Of a stretch of 64,000 bases of DNA, positions 8,576 through 17,727 are shown piece by piece. Every line of letters starts with the position of its first letter. Positions within the stretch are counted from its first letter, which is position 1. Under the pieces are notes generated by a model, which was given only the letters and a program-made list of their open reading frames with translations, searched no databases and was not told the DNA's origin. The position numbers and the translations under genes were made by a program. This DNA comes from Clostridium swellfunianum (GTDB lineage Bacteria; Bacillota; Clostridia; Clostridiales; Clostridiaceae): the NCBI RefSeq assembly GCF_023656515.1, contig NZ_JAMOFV010000006.1, forward strand, positions 1,153,354 to 1,217,353, in the 5' to 3' direction.

Positions 8576-9100
8576 CTATTTTACTTCTTTAGCAAATTGA
8601 GTTTTAAAAGCATCGTTTATAGCATTGTCAACTTTTTTAACATCCTTTAATGCTGGCTCGTCTTTATCGTTAACTGTCATATTAACTTCATATAAATCTG
8701 TTGGAACCTTGCTAGCATCAATAGCAACAACATATACCTTATGCTCTTTGTTCATTTTAACATTTTTGTAGTAGTTGTATGTCTTAGCATTAGCTTTAAC
8801 ATCAACATTTTTTTCTTTCATTGCATTAGCTACAATTGTGTCAGCCTTAGCTGCATAAGCCTTGCTAGGAGTTGTAAGCTTAATAACATTTATATCTGTA
8901 AAGTAATTATCTTTGTTTGCCATATTATCTAATATGTCTCCAAACTTAGTTACTTCCTTAGGCTTAAACTCATCTTTCTTTGGTGCTGAAGTAGCTGGTG
9001 TGTTTGCGTTTTGTTTAGTATCACTAGTATTGCTTTTGCTGCAGGCAGCTAATGAAAATACTAATACTGATGCAAGAATAACTGATAAGAATTTTTTCAT
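8576..9100 (-). CDS. Putative lipoprotein, unknown function
   Basis: The 174-residue product starts with a lipoprotein signal peptide ending in a lipobox (SLAAC, Cys near residue 20), then a Ser/Thr/Asn/Pro linker and a lysine-rich globular part. It should be anchored outside the membrane. I do not recognise the soluble domain; residues 50-174 are rich in Asp/Lys/Asn with no cysteine. It is transcribed alone and ends at a shared terminator. The upstream 349 bp carry several DnaA-box motifs. Confidence 0.75.
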   Translation of the reverse strand: MKKFLSVILASVLVFSLAACSKSNTSDTKQNANTPATSAPKKDEFKPKEVTKFGDILDNMANKDNYFTDINVIKLTTPSKAYAAKADTIVANAMKEKNVDVKANAKTYNYYKNVKMNKEHKVYVVAIDASKVPTDLYEVNMTVNDKDEPALKDVKKVDNAINDAFKTQFAKEVK

Positions 9101-9254
9101 TCGAACCCTCTCCTTTTATATAAAATATGTACATGCTTATTATAACACGTTTCACAAATTATTCAATATTTATAACATTTTTTATTCTGATTTTTACAAA
9201 TCTGCAACTTTCTATTCATACCCATTAATTAGGTGTAAAACAAATCCTTCAACA

Positions 9255-9263
9255 TTATCCACA
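9255..9263 (+). promoter_or_regulatory. DnaA-box 9-mer TTATCCACA
   Basis: This exact match lies in the 349-bp gap between the lipoprotein gene and the sortase gene (9101-9449). Apart from the boxes and a terminator hairpin, the gap holds only AT-rich sequence and the lipoprotein promoter region. Confidence 0.5.
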
Positions 9264-9348
9264 CCCCCTGTTAATAAGCTGTTAATTTTATGTGAGTTAT
9301 GTCTCTTCAAGCATAGATTTCTATAAAAATTGTGTACACAAAAAATTC

Positions 9349-9390
9349 AAGCAATATATATTGTAGATAACCCAACAAAATATATTGCTT
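9349..9390 (-). terminator. Probable sortase terminator
   Basis: The arms AAGCAATATA and complement enclose a 22-base loop with a further TTGT/ACAA pairing. On the minus strand the stem is followed by GAATTTTTTG. It lies 60 bp after the sortase stop codon. Confidence 0.65.
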
Positions 9391-9398
9391 TATAAACA

Positions 9399-9420
9399 TT
9401 ATCCACAATTATGTGGATAA
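9399..9420. promoter_or_regulatory. Inverted pair of DnaA boxes
   Basis: TTATCCACA and TGTGGATAA face each other across ATTA, giving a perfect 22-bp dyad. It lies 30 bp beyond the sortase stop codon. It could bind DnaA at two sites, or simply form a stem-loop in the sortase transcript. Confidence 0.5.
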
Positions 9421-9449
9421 CCTGTGTGTAATTTTTTGAAAAGTTTATT

Positions 9450-10058
9450 TTACTGAAGTTTTCCTTTTATAATGAGTCTGTGCGTTGCAACTCGTATAGG
9501 TGTGCAGGTAACGAGAGTTATTGTAGCATCCTTAGTCTTATCAAGTACTGATACTTCAGTAGGTTCTACAACCTTTTTTTCGTAAACTCTATATGTAAAT
9601 TCACCTTTTTTAGTTTTCACGGTAATATCATCACCAATGTTAAGCTCGTCCAACCTATTGAAATACTCGCTATAAGTATAACTTCTATGCCCAGCCACTG
9701 CAAAATTACCCTTTTCTCCAGGCATGGCAGTTCCTTCAAAATGCCCCACTGCATATTTTAAAGTATTATTGTCTATACCTTCACCAACTGCAACCTTTAA
9801 ATCTATTTTGGGGATTTTGATTATGCCAATTGCAGCATTTACATCTTCTGAAGGAGGTTTTGCATTTGGAGATGCTTCTATTTCAGAAGATTGAGCATTT
9901 TCATTTCCAAGATCTTCATCAACCTTTTGAATAGTTTTCTCAAAAGCCTCCAACATGGCCTGCTGTTGCCTATTGGCGCTATATCTCATAAATAATGCAC
10001 TTCCTATAATACTTAACCCCATAAATATAAAAATAATTCCTATTATTCTTCTCTTCAA
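9450..10058 (-). CDS. Class D sortase
   Basis: This 202-residue transpeptidase has one N-terminal membrane anchor (residues 5-24), a polar linker, and the sortase fold. Catalytic residues are visible: His124 in VAGHRSYTY, Cys185 in LVTCTP and Arg194 in THRLIIKG. The layout fits class D sortases of clostridia, which attach a few surface proteins during sporulation or cell wall assembly. No protein with a clear LPxTG-type tail is encoded in this window, so its substrates lie elsewhere. It is a single-gene unit. Confidence 0.9.
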   Translation of the reverse strand: MKRRIIGIIFIFMGLSIIGSALFMRYSANRQQQAMLEAFEKTIQKVDEDLGNENAQSSEIEASPNAKPPSEDVNAAIGIIKIPKIDLKVAVGEGIDNNTLKYAVGHFEGTAMPGEKGNFAVAGHRSYTYSEYFNRLDELNIGDDITVKTKKGEFTYRVYEKKVVEPTEVSVLDKTKDATITLVTCTPIRVATHRLIIKGKLQ

Positions 10059-10248
10059 GCATACCCCTCCCTAATAATTAACATATTTTTCAAATACAAT
10101 TATATCATAGAAATTAAGTGCCATCGAGTTATAGGTAGAATTGTATATTATCTTTACAGAACGTTCATAATATTATCAATTAACATTTATATCCATATAT
10201 GGTATGCTTATAATAAGGCTATTTAAATTGTTTTTTGGGGGCGGTGTT

Positions 10249-10419
10249 ATGAAAAATAATATAATATGGGTTGATTTCACTGCAAAAATGAAAAGCAAGA
10301 GTGAACCTAAAGGTTTTTTTGCGGACATTATAAACAGTATAAAATCAAAACTTAAATCTTCGAAAAAATACAATCCTAAACCAAAACTTTTGGATAATAA
10401 TCATAAGTCTATTTTATGA
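10249..10419 (+). CDS. Small basic protein, unknown function
   Basis: This 56-codon ORF starts at the ATG 12 bases after a GGGGGCGG ribosome site; the frame is open 15 codons further upstream but without a ribosome site. The product is lysine-rich (IINSIKSKLKSSKKY) with no membrane segment or cysteine. It ends before a strong terminator shared with the convergent NatB gene, which supports real transcription. No family is recognised. Confidence 0.55.
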   Translation: MKNNIIWVDFTAKMKSKSEPKGFFADIINSIKSKLKSSKKYNPKPKLLDNNHKSIL

Positions 10420-10423
10420 AAAT

Positions 10424-10471
10424 AATAAACTCTCATAATCCATTTCAAAGGAAAATGAGAGTTTATTTTTA
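10424..10471. terminator. Bidirectional terminator
   Basis: A 13-bp perfect stem (AATAAACTCTCAT and complement) has T runs on the plus side and A runs on the minus side, between convergent genes. Confidence 0.87.
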
Positions 10472-11653
10472 TGTTCTAAAGATTACTGTTTCTTTACTAA
10501 ACATATATCTGGCAAACAATACCGAACCTATTATATAAACAGCTATCCAACCAAAGGTTATTCCTATATGGCTATAGTTATATATTCCTGAAATAAATTC
10601 CTTCAAAAGGCAGGATACATTTGCAAGAGGAATGTGGAAGTAAAAGCTTTCAATATTTTTAGCATCAAGCATATAGGTAGCATAAGTCGGCACGAAAGAT
10701 ATCATCATAAGAGGGGATATATAAGTTTGTGCTTCCTTAAAGGAACGAGCATAAATGCTTATAGCAAGCTCTAGCGCCCCAAATACCATAGTGAGCAGCA
10801 GAGTAACTAATCCTATTAAAAGTATAATTGTTGTACCAATGTTGCCTGAAGCTCCTTCAAAAAGCCCGCCTTCTTGCCTCATAGCTATAAAAAGACCAGC
10901 CAACGAAGCTACTGATGTTAAAAGCCCCATTACAGTTATAGCAAAAAACTTTCCCCATAGGAGTGATAATCTTCCGGCTTGTGTCGTTAAAAGAGGTTCT
11001 AAGGTGCCTCTTTCCTTCTCCCCAGCACCAAGATCTACTGCTGCTCCCATTGGTCCTGCTACGCTGTAAATAACCAGCATAAGCGGCAGCATTAAAGATA
11101 ACATAAACTTTCCAAATCCCTCTTCTTCCTTTACCGAAGTTTTCATTTCAACATTAACAGGATTTAAAATTTCTCCGCTTATATTTCTTTTTGATAGTCT
11201 TTGAGATACCACACCTTTTGAATAAGCATCTATAAAACCCTTAAGATTATTCATTGCAATTTGTGAAGCCTGACTTGAATTGTCATAAGTTATTTTAAGG
11301 CTTGCTAGAATTTCCTTTTCAATGCTTCCATCAAAATCCCTAGGAATCTCAAGAGCCGCTAGTATCTTTCCACTCTTGACGTCTTCGTCTATATTATCTG
11401 ATTGTATGAGGTTTATATTCTTTTGAGTCTTGATAAACTCTGCTAAACTACTCTTCCCACTATTATCTACAATAGCTACCTTAAGATTATTTTCAACCTG
11501 CTTGGTTGTTTTATCCATGCTTTTTCCCATAACTAATGATAATACAGGAAACATTATAAGTGGGATAAGTATTCCGAGGATAAAGGTCTTTTTATCTCTA
11601 AATATATCCATAAGTTCTTTCTTAAAAACTATCCAACTGACTTTACTTCCCAT
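10469..11653 (-). CDS. natB: NatB-type ABC exporter permease
   Basis: This ABC-2 membrane subunit has an N-terminal membrane segment, a large extracytoplasmic domain (residues about 45-185) and five or six C-terminal segments, including GAGEKERGTLEPLLTTQA, a hallmark of the NatB/YhaP-type group. NatAB relatives export sodium or antimicrobial compounds. A GTG three codons upstream is possible, but the ATG at 11653 has better spacing to TAGGTGAT. The gene overlaps natA by 11 bp, so the two are coupled. Substrate is inferred from family only. Confidence 0.85.
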   Translation of the reverse strand: MGSKVSWIVFKKELMDIFRDKKTFILGILIPLIMFPVLSLVMGKSMDKTTKQVENNLKVAIVDNSGKSSLAEFIKTQKNINLIQSDNIDEDVKSGKILAALEIPRDFDGSIEKEILASLKITYDNSSQASQIAMNNLKGFIDAYSKGVVSQRLSKRNISGEILNPVNVEMKTSVKEEEGFGKFMLSLMLPLMLVIYSVAGPMGAAVDLGAGEKERGTLEPLLTTQAGRLSLLWGKFFAITVMGLLTSVASLAGLFIAMRQEGGLFEGASGNIGTTIILLIGLVTLLLTMVFGALELAISIYARSFKEAQTYISPLMMISFVPTYATYMLDAKNIESFYFHIPLANVSCLLKEFISGIYNYSHIGITFGWIAVYIIGSVLFARYMFSKETVIFRT

Positions 11654-12374
11654 AGCTATCACCTACTAACTGCATAAATATATCTTCCATGTTATCATTT
11701 CCATACTTTCTCTTTAAATCATCTACAGTTCCCTCTTCAAGTATCTTGCCTTTATGTATGATGACTATTCTATCGCAAAGTCTTTCTACCTCTGCCATGC
11801 TATGACTAGAAAATACTATGGCTTTATTATCTTCCTTGCATTTAATAATGAAATCCTGTACTATTCTTGCAGCGGTTACATCTAGTCCTGCTGTAGGCTC
11901 GTCAAACAGCATTATAGAAGGCTTATGAACTATAGACCTAGCTATTGCAACTTTCTGTTTCATGCCCCTTGAAAATTTCCCTACTCTTCTATCCATATAT
12001 TCACTCATGTCCAAAACCTTAACTAAATAAGCTATGCTTTCATTAATTTCAGCCCTTTTCATGCCATTAAGCTCCGCGAAGTATCTTATGTTCTCTCTTG
12101 CTGTAAGTCTGTCATAAAGACCAACTTCACCTCCGAAGAGAATTCCGATTTCCCCTCTAACCTTGCTTTGATCTTTGGTTATATCATAACCATTTATAAT
12201 AGCTGTACCTTCTGTAGGCTTAAGCATTGTAGCTATCATTCTTAGGGTTGTAGTCTTTCCAGCTCCATTTTCTCCTAGCAATCCAACTATTTCGCCCTTG
12301 TGTACCTTGAAACTTATACTGTCTACTGCTTTAATATTTTTAAAGTTCTTGCTTAAATTTAAAATCTCGACCAA
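11643..12374 (-). CDS. natA: NatA-type ABC exporter ATPase
   Basis: This is a 243-residue ATP-binding subunit with Walker A GENGAGKTT, signature FSRGMKQK, Walker B IMLFDEPTAGLD and switch His in FSSHSMAEVE. It lies between a sensor kinase gene (23 bp upstream) and natB (overlapping), so all three are probably one transcript. This suggests the exporter and kinase respond to the same stress, as in antimicrobial-sensing modules, though no response regulator gene is in the group. Confidence 0.9.
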   Translation of the reverse strand: MVEILNLSKNFKNIKAVDSISFKVHKGEIVGLLGENGAGKTTTLRMIATMLKPTEGTAIINGYDITKDQSKVRGEIGILFGGEVGLYDRLTARENIRYFAELNGMKRAEINESIAYLVKVLDMSEYMDRRVGKFSRGMKQKVAIARSIVHKPSIMLFDEPTAGLDVTAARIVQDFIIKCKEDNKAIVFSSHSMAEVERLCDRIVIIHKGKILEEGTVDDLKRKYGNDNMEDIFMQLVGDSYGK

Positions 12375-12397
12375 GCTATTACCACCTTTTCTATAAA

Positions 12398-14476
12398 TTA
12401 AGAATAAATGTCAGAAAATTCTATGTGAATTCTCTCAACCTTTCCATGAGGAATATCCAATGTTGCTGCCACTTCATCATAGGCAACAGTTCTTGAAGGA
12501 AGTTCAACTATAAATTCGCTTCCCTCACCATATATGCTTTCCACAGATATCTCTCCTCCATGAAGCTCAACAAGAGACTTAACAAGATTGAGCCCAATTC
12601 CACTGCCCTCAGTGTTACGAGTAAGGGATTTATCAACTTGCCTGAATCTATCGAATATAAGTTCCAATTTATCTTCTGGAATACCTATACCTGTATCCTT
12701 AACAGAAATTAATATAAACTCTCCTCTATCATAAATATTAACAGCGACTTTTCCTCCTGCGGGTGTAAATTTGACCGCGTTTGAGAGCAGGTTAAGCATT
12801 ATTCTTTCAATCATATCAGCATCGCAAGCCAAGTGCTTTTCTTCTACCTCTGTATCAAATTCAATTTTTAAGTCCTTGCTTTCAATATATTGTGCAACTG
12901 ACAAAGTTATGTCTTCTACAATGTTTATTATATTATGATTACAAAGATTAAGTTTTAAGAATCCCGAGTCCAGTTTAGTTAAATCAATCAGGTTATTAAC
13001 AAGCCTCAACATTCTATAGCAATTTTGTCTCATACTTTTTGAATACTTGGATATATTTGCTTTATTTTCTAATACAGAATTGCTTTCAGAGTAATATTCG
13101 ATAAGCTGTACAGCTCCAAATATTACATTTAGCGGAGTCCTAAGTTCATGAGAGATATTAGCCATAAACTCATTCTTTATTCTATCGTATTCAATAGCTT
13201 CCTTTAAAGCCTTATCTTTTTCTTCAGCTTTTTTCCTTTCGCTTATGTCTCCTAACACAACCAAACCTGCTGGTTTGTCTTTGAATACATACGGAACAGC
13301 CTTTGTTTCAACAAATATCTCATCACCATCGCTAGAAATCACTTTAATCTCATCTATATCCCCTTCAATGCTGTTATATACATCTTGTATTCTCCTTCTT
13401 GATACAGCTCGATAATCTGGATGTATAAACTCTAATATATCTTTATCTAATGCATCTTTATAATTTTCCAATTTAAAAAGTGATAAGGCAGCATTGTTTA
13501 AGTACACTATTTTTTCTTCACAATGAGTTATTATTGCATAAGGAAGAAAATCTAAGAGTTCCTGATATCTTCTTTTACTTTCCCTAAGCTTCTCTTCAAC
13601 AGCCTTGCGCTCATTTATTTCTCCATTTAGCTTCTGATTAATCTTCATAAGAAGTCTCGTTTTAATTTCTAAACTGCTATTTATTTCAGTAAGCTTATAA
13701 AACAGCACATTGTATGGATTTTCTAAAGTAGTTTGAACTATTGCCTTATAAAGCAGATAGTAACTTATAAGCTTTAGTATATGCCCCGTAATTCCGATAA
13801 AATCTCCATAATACTTATAAAAAATAAAACATAATTCTGATGCAGTAAGAATACCTATTGAAGATATTAAAAATAGAGATATATTTTCATGAATCTTTTT
13901 CTTGTTTTTATAAAGAACTAAAACCACTAACATAAAAGTTAAGCATATAAAAATTTCGCTAATATATTTAAAACTAGCCCACCTTCCATAGACTGTATAA
14001 ACCTTTGGAAATATTCTTAAGTTAAATATTGAAACAAACATCATAATTGATAAGGCATAGCAAATTCTTAAAAGGTTTGTAAGCTTGACAGGTTTGTTTT
14101 CTCTATTTATAAGCAGGCAAAATACTAAAAACGAAAATGCTTGTATCCATCTTGCAACTATTCTGAATTGTATTGTAACATCTCTAGACACTGCAGATAT
14201 TAGATTCATTCCATCATAGGTTATTAAGTGCATAAAATCGAATATACTGGCAATAACAAAACATATTCCTAAAAAAATAAAATAATTGTTCTGTGATACC
14301 TTATGGGTATTTTTCGTTATTATAAATATACTACAACCAATAATAATACACGCTGTTTCATATACCAAATGAAATAGCGTATAGTTAATATAGCTTAAAT
14401 AGTATGAACCAATTAAAACTAAAACTATAAACAAGCTGTTCTTTATCAAAGTTCCCTTATCAGAAAATCTATTCAA
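12398..14476 (-). CDS. MASE3-PAS sensor histidine kinase
   Basis: This 692-residue membrane kinase has eight hydrophobic segments in residues 10-250, forming a MASE3 sensor (FDFMHLITYDGM is the diagnostic region), followed by a coiled segment, a PAS domain (about 295-410), a HisKA domain with NISHELRTPLN, and a complete HATPase domain (N box LLSNAVKF, DTGIGI, GSGIGL). The last ten or so residues, RIHIEFSDIYS, closely match the tail of the second kinase at 26409-27989. No response regulator is adjacent; it precedes natA-natB by 23 bp. Ligand unknown. Confidence 0.92.
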   Translation of the reverse strand: MNRFSDKGTLIKNSLFIVLVLIGSYYLSYINYTLFHLVYETACIIIGCSIFIITKNTHKVSQNNYFIFLGICFVIASIFDFMHLITYDGMNLISAVSRDVTIQFRIVARWIQAFSFLVFCLLINRENKPVKLTNLLRICYALSIMMFVSIFNLRIFPKVYTVYGRWASFKYISEIFICLTFMLVVLVLYKNKKKIHENISLFLISSIGILTASELCFIFYKYYGDFIGITGHILKLISYYLLYKAIVQTTLENPYNVLFYKLTEINSSLEIKTRLLMKINQKLNGEINERKAVEEKLRESKRRYQELLDFLPYAIITHCEEKIVYLNNAALSLFKLENYKDALDKDILEFIHPDYRAVSRRRIQDVYNSIEGDIDEIKVISSDGDEIFVETKAVPYVFKDKPAGLVVLGDISERKKAEEKDKALKEAIEYDRIKNEFMANISHELRTPLNVIFGAVQLIEYYSESNSVLENKANISKYSKSMRQNCYRMLRLVNNLIDLTKLDSGFLKLNLCNHNIINIVEDITLSVAQYIESKDLKIEFDTEVEEKHLACDADMIERIMLNLLSNAVKFTPAGGKVAVNIYDRGEFILISVKDTGIGIPEDKLELIFDRFRQVDKSLTRNTEGSGIGLNLVKSLVELHGGEISVESIYGEGSEFIVELPSRTVAYDEVAATLDIPHGKVERIHIEFSDIYS

Positions 14477-14732
14477 ATTAGCCCACCTTTACCCTTCCTA
14501 TAGACTATCCATAGCAATATATAAAATTACATTATTTGCCTTTATTTCATTTCCCCATAAATATATTCTACAATTACCTAATAATTCCTTCACATAAAAC
14601 GGCTTAATGACAGCATTTGTACTCAAAATCGTTCCTTATATTTCTTCTTTTATCGACCGCTTTAGATAAATGTATTCTTCTCAGAATTTATGATAAAATA
14701 AAACTAATTAACTTATTGAAAGGAGAACTTTT

Positions 14733-15200
14733 ATGAGAATTGGAATGGGCTATGATGTTCATAGATTAGTAGAAGGGCGAAAACTTATTATGGGAGGAAT
14801 ACACATTCCTTATGAAAAAGGTCTGCTTGGCCATTCAGACGCAGATGTACTGCTTCACGCAATAATGGACAGCCTTTTAGGGGCAGCTGCTCTTGGGGAT
14901 ATAGGAAAGCATTTCCCAGATACTGATGAATCTTATAAAGGAATATCAAGCATATTGCTTTTAAAGGAAGTTGGAAAGCTTATTAAAGAAAAAGGCTTTA
15001 AAATACAAAATATAGATTCAACTATAATAGCTCAAAAACCGAAGATGGCGCCTCACATACCTGCAATGGTAAGAAATATTGCTGAAGTCTTAGGAGTTTC
15101 AGAAGATAAAATCAATGTAAAAGCAACTACTGAAGAAGGGTTAGGCTTTACTGGACGAGGTGAAGGCATATCTTCTCAAAGCATTTGTCTGCTTGATTAA
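14733..15200 (+). CDS. ispF: 2-C-methyl-D-erythritol 2,4-cyclodiphosphate synthase
   Basis: The 155-residue enzyme forms the cyclic diphosphate in the non-mevalonate isoprenoid pathway. The family signature is complete: GMGYDVHRL with zinc ligands Asp8 and His10, [20 protein letters not shown] with His42, and the C-terminal [23 protein letters not shown] precedes the ATG. It stands alone; ispD is not next to it. Length is normal and no residue is missing. Confidence 0.97.
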   Translation: MRIGMGYDVHRLVEGRKLIMGGIHIPYEKGLLGHSDADVLLHAIMDSLLGAAALGDIGKHFPDTDESYKGISSILLLKEVGKLIKEKGFKIQNIDSTIIAQKPKMAPHIPAMVRNIAEVLGVSEDKINVKATTEEGLGFTGRGEGISSQSICLLD

Positions 15201-15280
15201 TTGAAGCTGCTGAAAAAAACCTTCTATTTATTCTTTTCTACATACTTTTAAAACAAATATACGATATAATAAATGTAAAA

Positions 15281-15327
15281 AAGCGCCTAATCTAGGAAAT
15301 TAAACTCTCCTAAATTAGGCACTTTTA
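15281..15327 (-). terminator. Terminator of AI-2E-family gene
   Basis: The stem GCCTAATTTAGGA pairs with TCCTAGATTAGGC on the minus strand, with G-U pairs, followed by a run of six T. It overlaps the stop region of the gene at 15325, and may also stop transcription from ispF. Confidence 0.8.
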
Positions 15328-16341
15328 TTCTTCTACATTTACATTTAATAAGTCGAGTAAAAACATAAAAAGCGGTATACCTATAAGCAGTCCCCATACT
15401 CCCATAAAATGCTCTGATACTAGCAGTACAATAAATATGATAAATACCGGCAATTCTGTCTTTGATGCCATAAGCTTAGGATTTAACACATAACTTTCCA
15501 AAGCATGAAGTGCAGCAATCATTGCAAGAACATAGAGTATTTTTACTACTCCTCCTATGTTAAAAGCAATTATAGATAAGGGTATGAGTGAAGCAATCGT
15601 TCCTGCTACAGGTATTAAGCTAAAGAAAAATATCATAACTCCCAAACCTAAAAGCTGCTTAAACCCTAAAAACTTTAAAAATATAACTGACAGTACAGAG
15701 TTAGTCAAAGCTATAAGTATCTGTGCTTGAATAACTTTTCCAAAAGAATTTAAAAAATTAGAGCCGAAATAGTGAAGGTATGTATAAAAACCTCCTATTC
15801 TGCTGTTCTTAAATCTTCTCATAAAGTCTGCCACCTTATGCTTTTCAAGCATAAAAAACATACTAAGCATAAGAGCAATAAAAATGTTTATACTCCACTT
15901 TCCAATGTCTGCAGCAAGAGCCAAAAGGAAATTAACTCCTCCTTTTGTGTAGCCTTTAATATCTACTTGATCAAACACAGGCAATAAATATTTTTGAATA
16001 TGTATATTAGACTTAAAATCAAATTCTGCAACTTGATTTGTTATGTTTATAATTTGATTTATAACTACAGGAACATATTTGTAAATAAAAAATGCTATTA
16101 GGGTAGCAAACACCACGTAAAAAACAATAGTTACTGCAGCATAGTTTAAAGGAATTATCTTTCCAAGCTTCTTCATAATTATGCTTTGCAGGCTGTAGAT
16201 AAAATAAGTAAACACAAAGGTTAATAGAAAAAGATTTAAAAGACCTCCCATAAAATAAAATATCAATATTAAAGCAAGTAAAACTAATATCCTCTTAGTA
16301 ATTTCCTTGTCAAGAACCTCCTTAATAAACCCCATTCCCAA
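15325..16341 (-). CDS. AI-2E family (TqsA/YtvI-like) permease
   Basis: This 338-residue membrane protein has about eight segments and the family features of the former UPF0118 group: a long soluble insert after the third segment and the C-terminal motif LNPKLMASKTELPVFIIFIVLLVSEHFMGVWGLLIGIPL. Some members export autoinducer-2 or act as Na+/H+ antiporters; the substrate here is unknown. The frame begins with TTG six bases after GGAG, with an ATG two codons later; TTG has the better spacing. It is a single-gene unit with its own terminator. Confidence 0.85.
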   Translation of the reverse strand: MGMGFIKEVLDKEITKRILVLLALILIFYFMGGLLNLFLLTFVFTYFIYSLQSIIMKKLGKIIPLNYAAVTIVFYVVFATLIAFFIYKYVPVVINQIINITNQVAEFDFKSNIHIQKYLLPVFDQVDIKGYTKGGVNFLLALAADIGKWSINIFIALMLSMFFMLEKHKVADFMRRFKNSRIGGFYTYLHYFGSNFLNSFGKVIQAQILIALTNSVLSVIFLKFLGFKQLLGLGVMIFFFSLIPVAGTIASLIPLSIIAFNIGGVVKILYVLAMIAALHALESYVLNPKLMASKTELPVFIIFIVLLVSEHFMGVWGLLIGIPLFMFLLDLLNVNVEE

Positions 16342-16436
16342 GTCACTCTCCTACGTTAAAGCTATTTAAAAAAATCATTATAAGTTCATTGTACCTGTAT
16401 AACAAAATTCCTGTCAATACGATAAATGGCGACAAA

Positions 16437-17051
16437 TCACTTCTTCGATACGTATGGATTATTTTTTATGTAAAATCTCCAAAGGAAGTCTTTTGCTTCT
16501 TCTGCATAGTCTATATTTATCCTTGTGGTAGCTACTATCTCAAAACTTTCTTCATTATCATCATGTAAAATGTAAAGTTCGTCTCCGCATAGATCCAGTC
16601 CATTATGTGACCTATCTATATTTAGTGCTCTACAGAGTTTTCCAGGGCCGCTGGTTAACCCTAATTTTTCTCTTTTTGTAAGCTGCTCTAACTCCTTTTC
16701 ATATCTAAATTTACTCATACTCTCCATACCCTCAACAGGCTCAAGAGCACGGATCAAAATAGCCTGCGGCTTTTCTGGCTCCTCAACTACCACGTTCATA
16801 CAATTATACATTCCATATATTATATAAACGTAAGAATATCCAGGGCCGCCATACATAATTTCATTACGTTCTGTCCTTCTATTGTTATAGGAGTGAGCCG
16901 CTTTATCAGTAGGCCCCATATAAGCTTCTACCTCTGCAATTTTTCCAATGAGCTTTTCACCTTCTACTACATGAACTAAGTATTTCCCTAAAAGCTCTTT
17001 TGCTACTGTAACACTGTCTCTATTGTAAAATTCTCGATTAAGCTTTTTCAT
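16437..17051 (-). CDS. 3-methyladenine DNA glycosylase (AAG/MPG family)
   Basis: This 204-residue base-excision repair enzyme removes alkylated purines. It shows the family landmarks FYNRDSVTVAKELLGKYL, IAEVEAYMGPTDKAAHSYNNRRTERNE with the catalytic Glu, GGPGYSYVYIIYGMYNCMN and LTSGPGKLCRALNI. The ATG at 17051 follows GGGGG by 4 bases, while a 12-codon upstream extension has no ribosome site and overlaps a palindromic repeat. It lies downstream of the Q-rich protein gene. Confidence 0.93.
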   Translation of the reverse strand: MKKLNREFYNRDSVTVAKELLGKYLVHVVEGEKLIGKIAEVEAYMGPTDKAAHSYNNRRTERNEIMYGGPGYSYVYIIYGMYNCMNVVVEEPEKPQAILIRALEPVEGMESMSKFRYEKELEQLTKREKLGLTSGPGKLCRALNIDRSHNGLDLCGDELYILHDDNEESFEIVATTRINIDYAEEAKDFLWRFYIKNNPYVSKK

Positions 17052-17067
17052 AATACCCCCAAAATAT

Positions 17068-17095
17068 AATGAAGAATGAGTAATCATTCTTCATT
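17068..17095. repeat. AATGAAGAATGA palindrome
   Basis: Perfect 12-bp arms with a 4-base loop lie between the stop of the Q-rich gene and the glycosylase start. The sequence is nearly the same as those at 6341, 26256 and 27993. It lacks a clear T run here. Confidence 0.7.
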
Positions 17096-17108
17096 GTTGA
17101 TTAGTAAT

Positions 17109-17636
17109 TTACTTATTCTTTTGATCTGATTTTTGATCTGATTTTTGATCTGGCTTTTCTTTTTCCTTCTGTTCTCCTCCCTGTTGTCCCATACCATTAA
17201 GCTGCTGCTGAGCTTGATCTATAAGCTGATTCATTTGAGTAAGAGCCTGATTAGATTGTATTTGCTCATTTGCTTGCTGAAGCGCAGACATAGCCTCCTG
17301 AATAGATTTTTGAACCTGCTGTTGTACCTGCTCCTGCTGCTTTTGAGCTTGGTTTCTAAAATCGTGCATCTGTTTTAAAAGTTGATTTAAACTCTCATTT
17401 GCTCCATTTTTACTCTTGTTTTCCTGTCCTTTTTTCTCCTGCTGCTGACTTTCTCCGCTGCTGCTCATGTTGAAATTGCCGCCAGTAATAGAGCTTGACT
17501 GCATATCATAAAGAGTCTGCTGCATGCTGTTAAGCTGTTCCTTTAGATTGCTTATTTCTTGAGCCATCTCTGTGTCACCGTTACCGTTATAGTTAAAAAA
17601 ATCGTCTAAGGATTCGCCGTTGTTGTTTGAAGCCAT
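17109..17636 (-). CDS. Glutamine-rich coiled-coil protein, unknown function
   Basis: The 175-residue product is very rich in Gln, Asn and Ser, with heptad repeats through residues 25-60 and 100-155, and ends in a tandem SDQK motif repeated three times. It has no signal peptide, membrane segment or cysteine. The second ATG is chosen because it lies 7 bases after AGGAGG; the first is only 1 base away. The composition suggests a structural or low-complexity protein, perhaps spore-associated; this is inference. No family recognised. Confidence 0.75.
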   Translation of the reverse strand: MASNNNGESLDDFFNYNGNGDTEMAQEISNLKEQLNSMQQTLYDMQSSSITGGNFNMSSSGESQQQEKKGQENKSKNGANESLNQLLKQMHDFRNQAQKQQEQVQQQVQKSIQEAMSALQQANEQIQSNQALTQMNQLIDQAQQQLNGMGQQGGEQKEKEKPDQKSDQKSDQKNK

Positions 17637-17671
17637 ATCCATTCCTCCTATAAAAATACTAAATAATAAAG

Positions 17672-17705
17672 AAAAACTACGTACATATAACGTAGTTTTT
17701 CCATA
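17672..17705 (-). terminator. Terminator after DUF4349 lipoprotein
   Basis: An 11-bp perfect stem (AAAAACTACGT and complement) with a 7-base loop lies 28 bp beyond the lipoprotein stop, with a T run on the minus strand. Confidence 0.82.
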
Positions 17706-17727
17706 AAATATAGCTTTATTCCACTAT

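Noticed and set aside
8354-9420. Replication origin
   Set aside because: DnaA boxes are present, but no dnaA, dnaN or rpmH gene is nearby and no AT-rich unwinding element stands out from the background.
9399-9420. Intrinsic terminator after sortase
   Set aside because: The dyad pairs well but is followed by ACCTG or ATGTTT rather than a T run; the hairpin at 9349-9390 is a better terminator.
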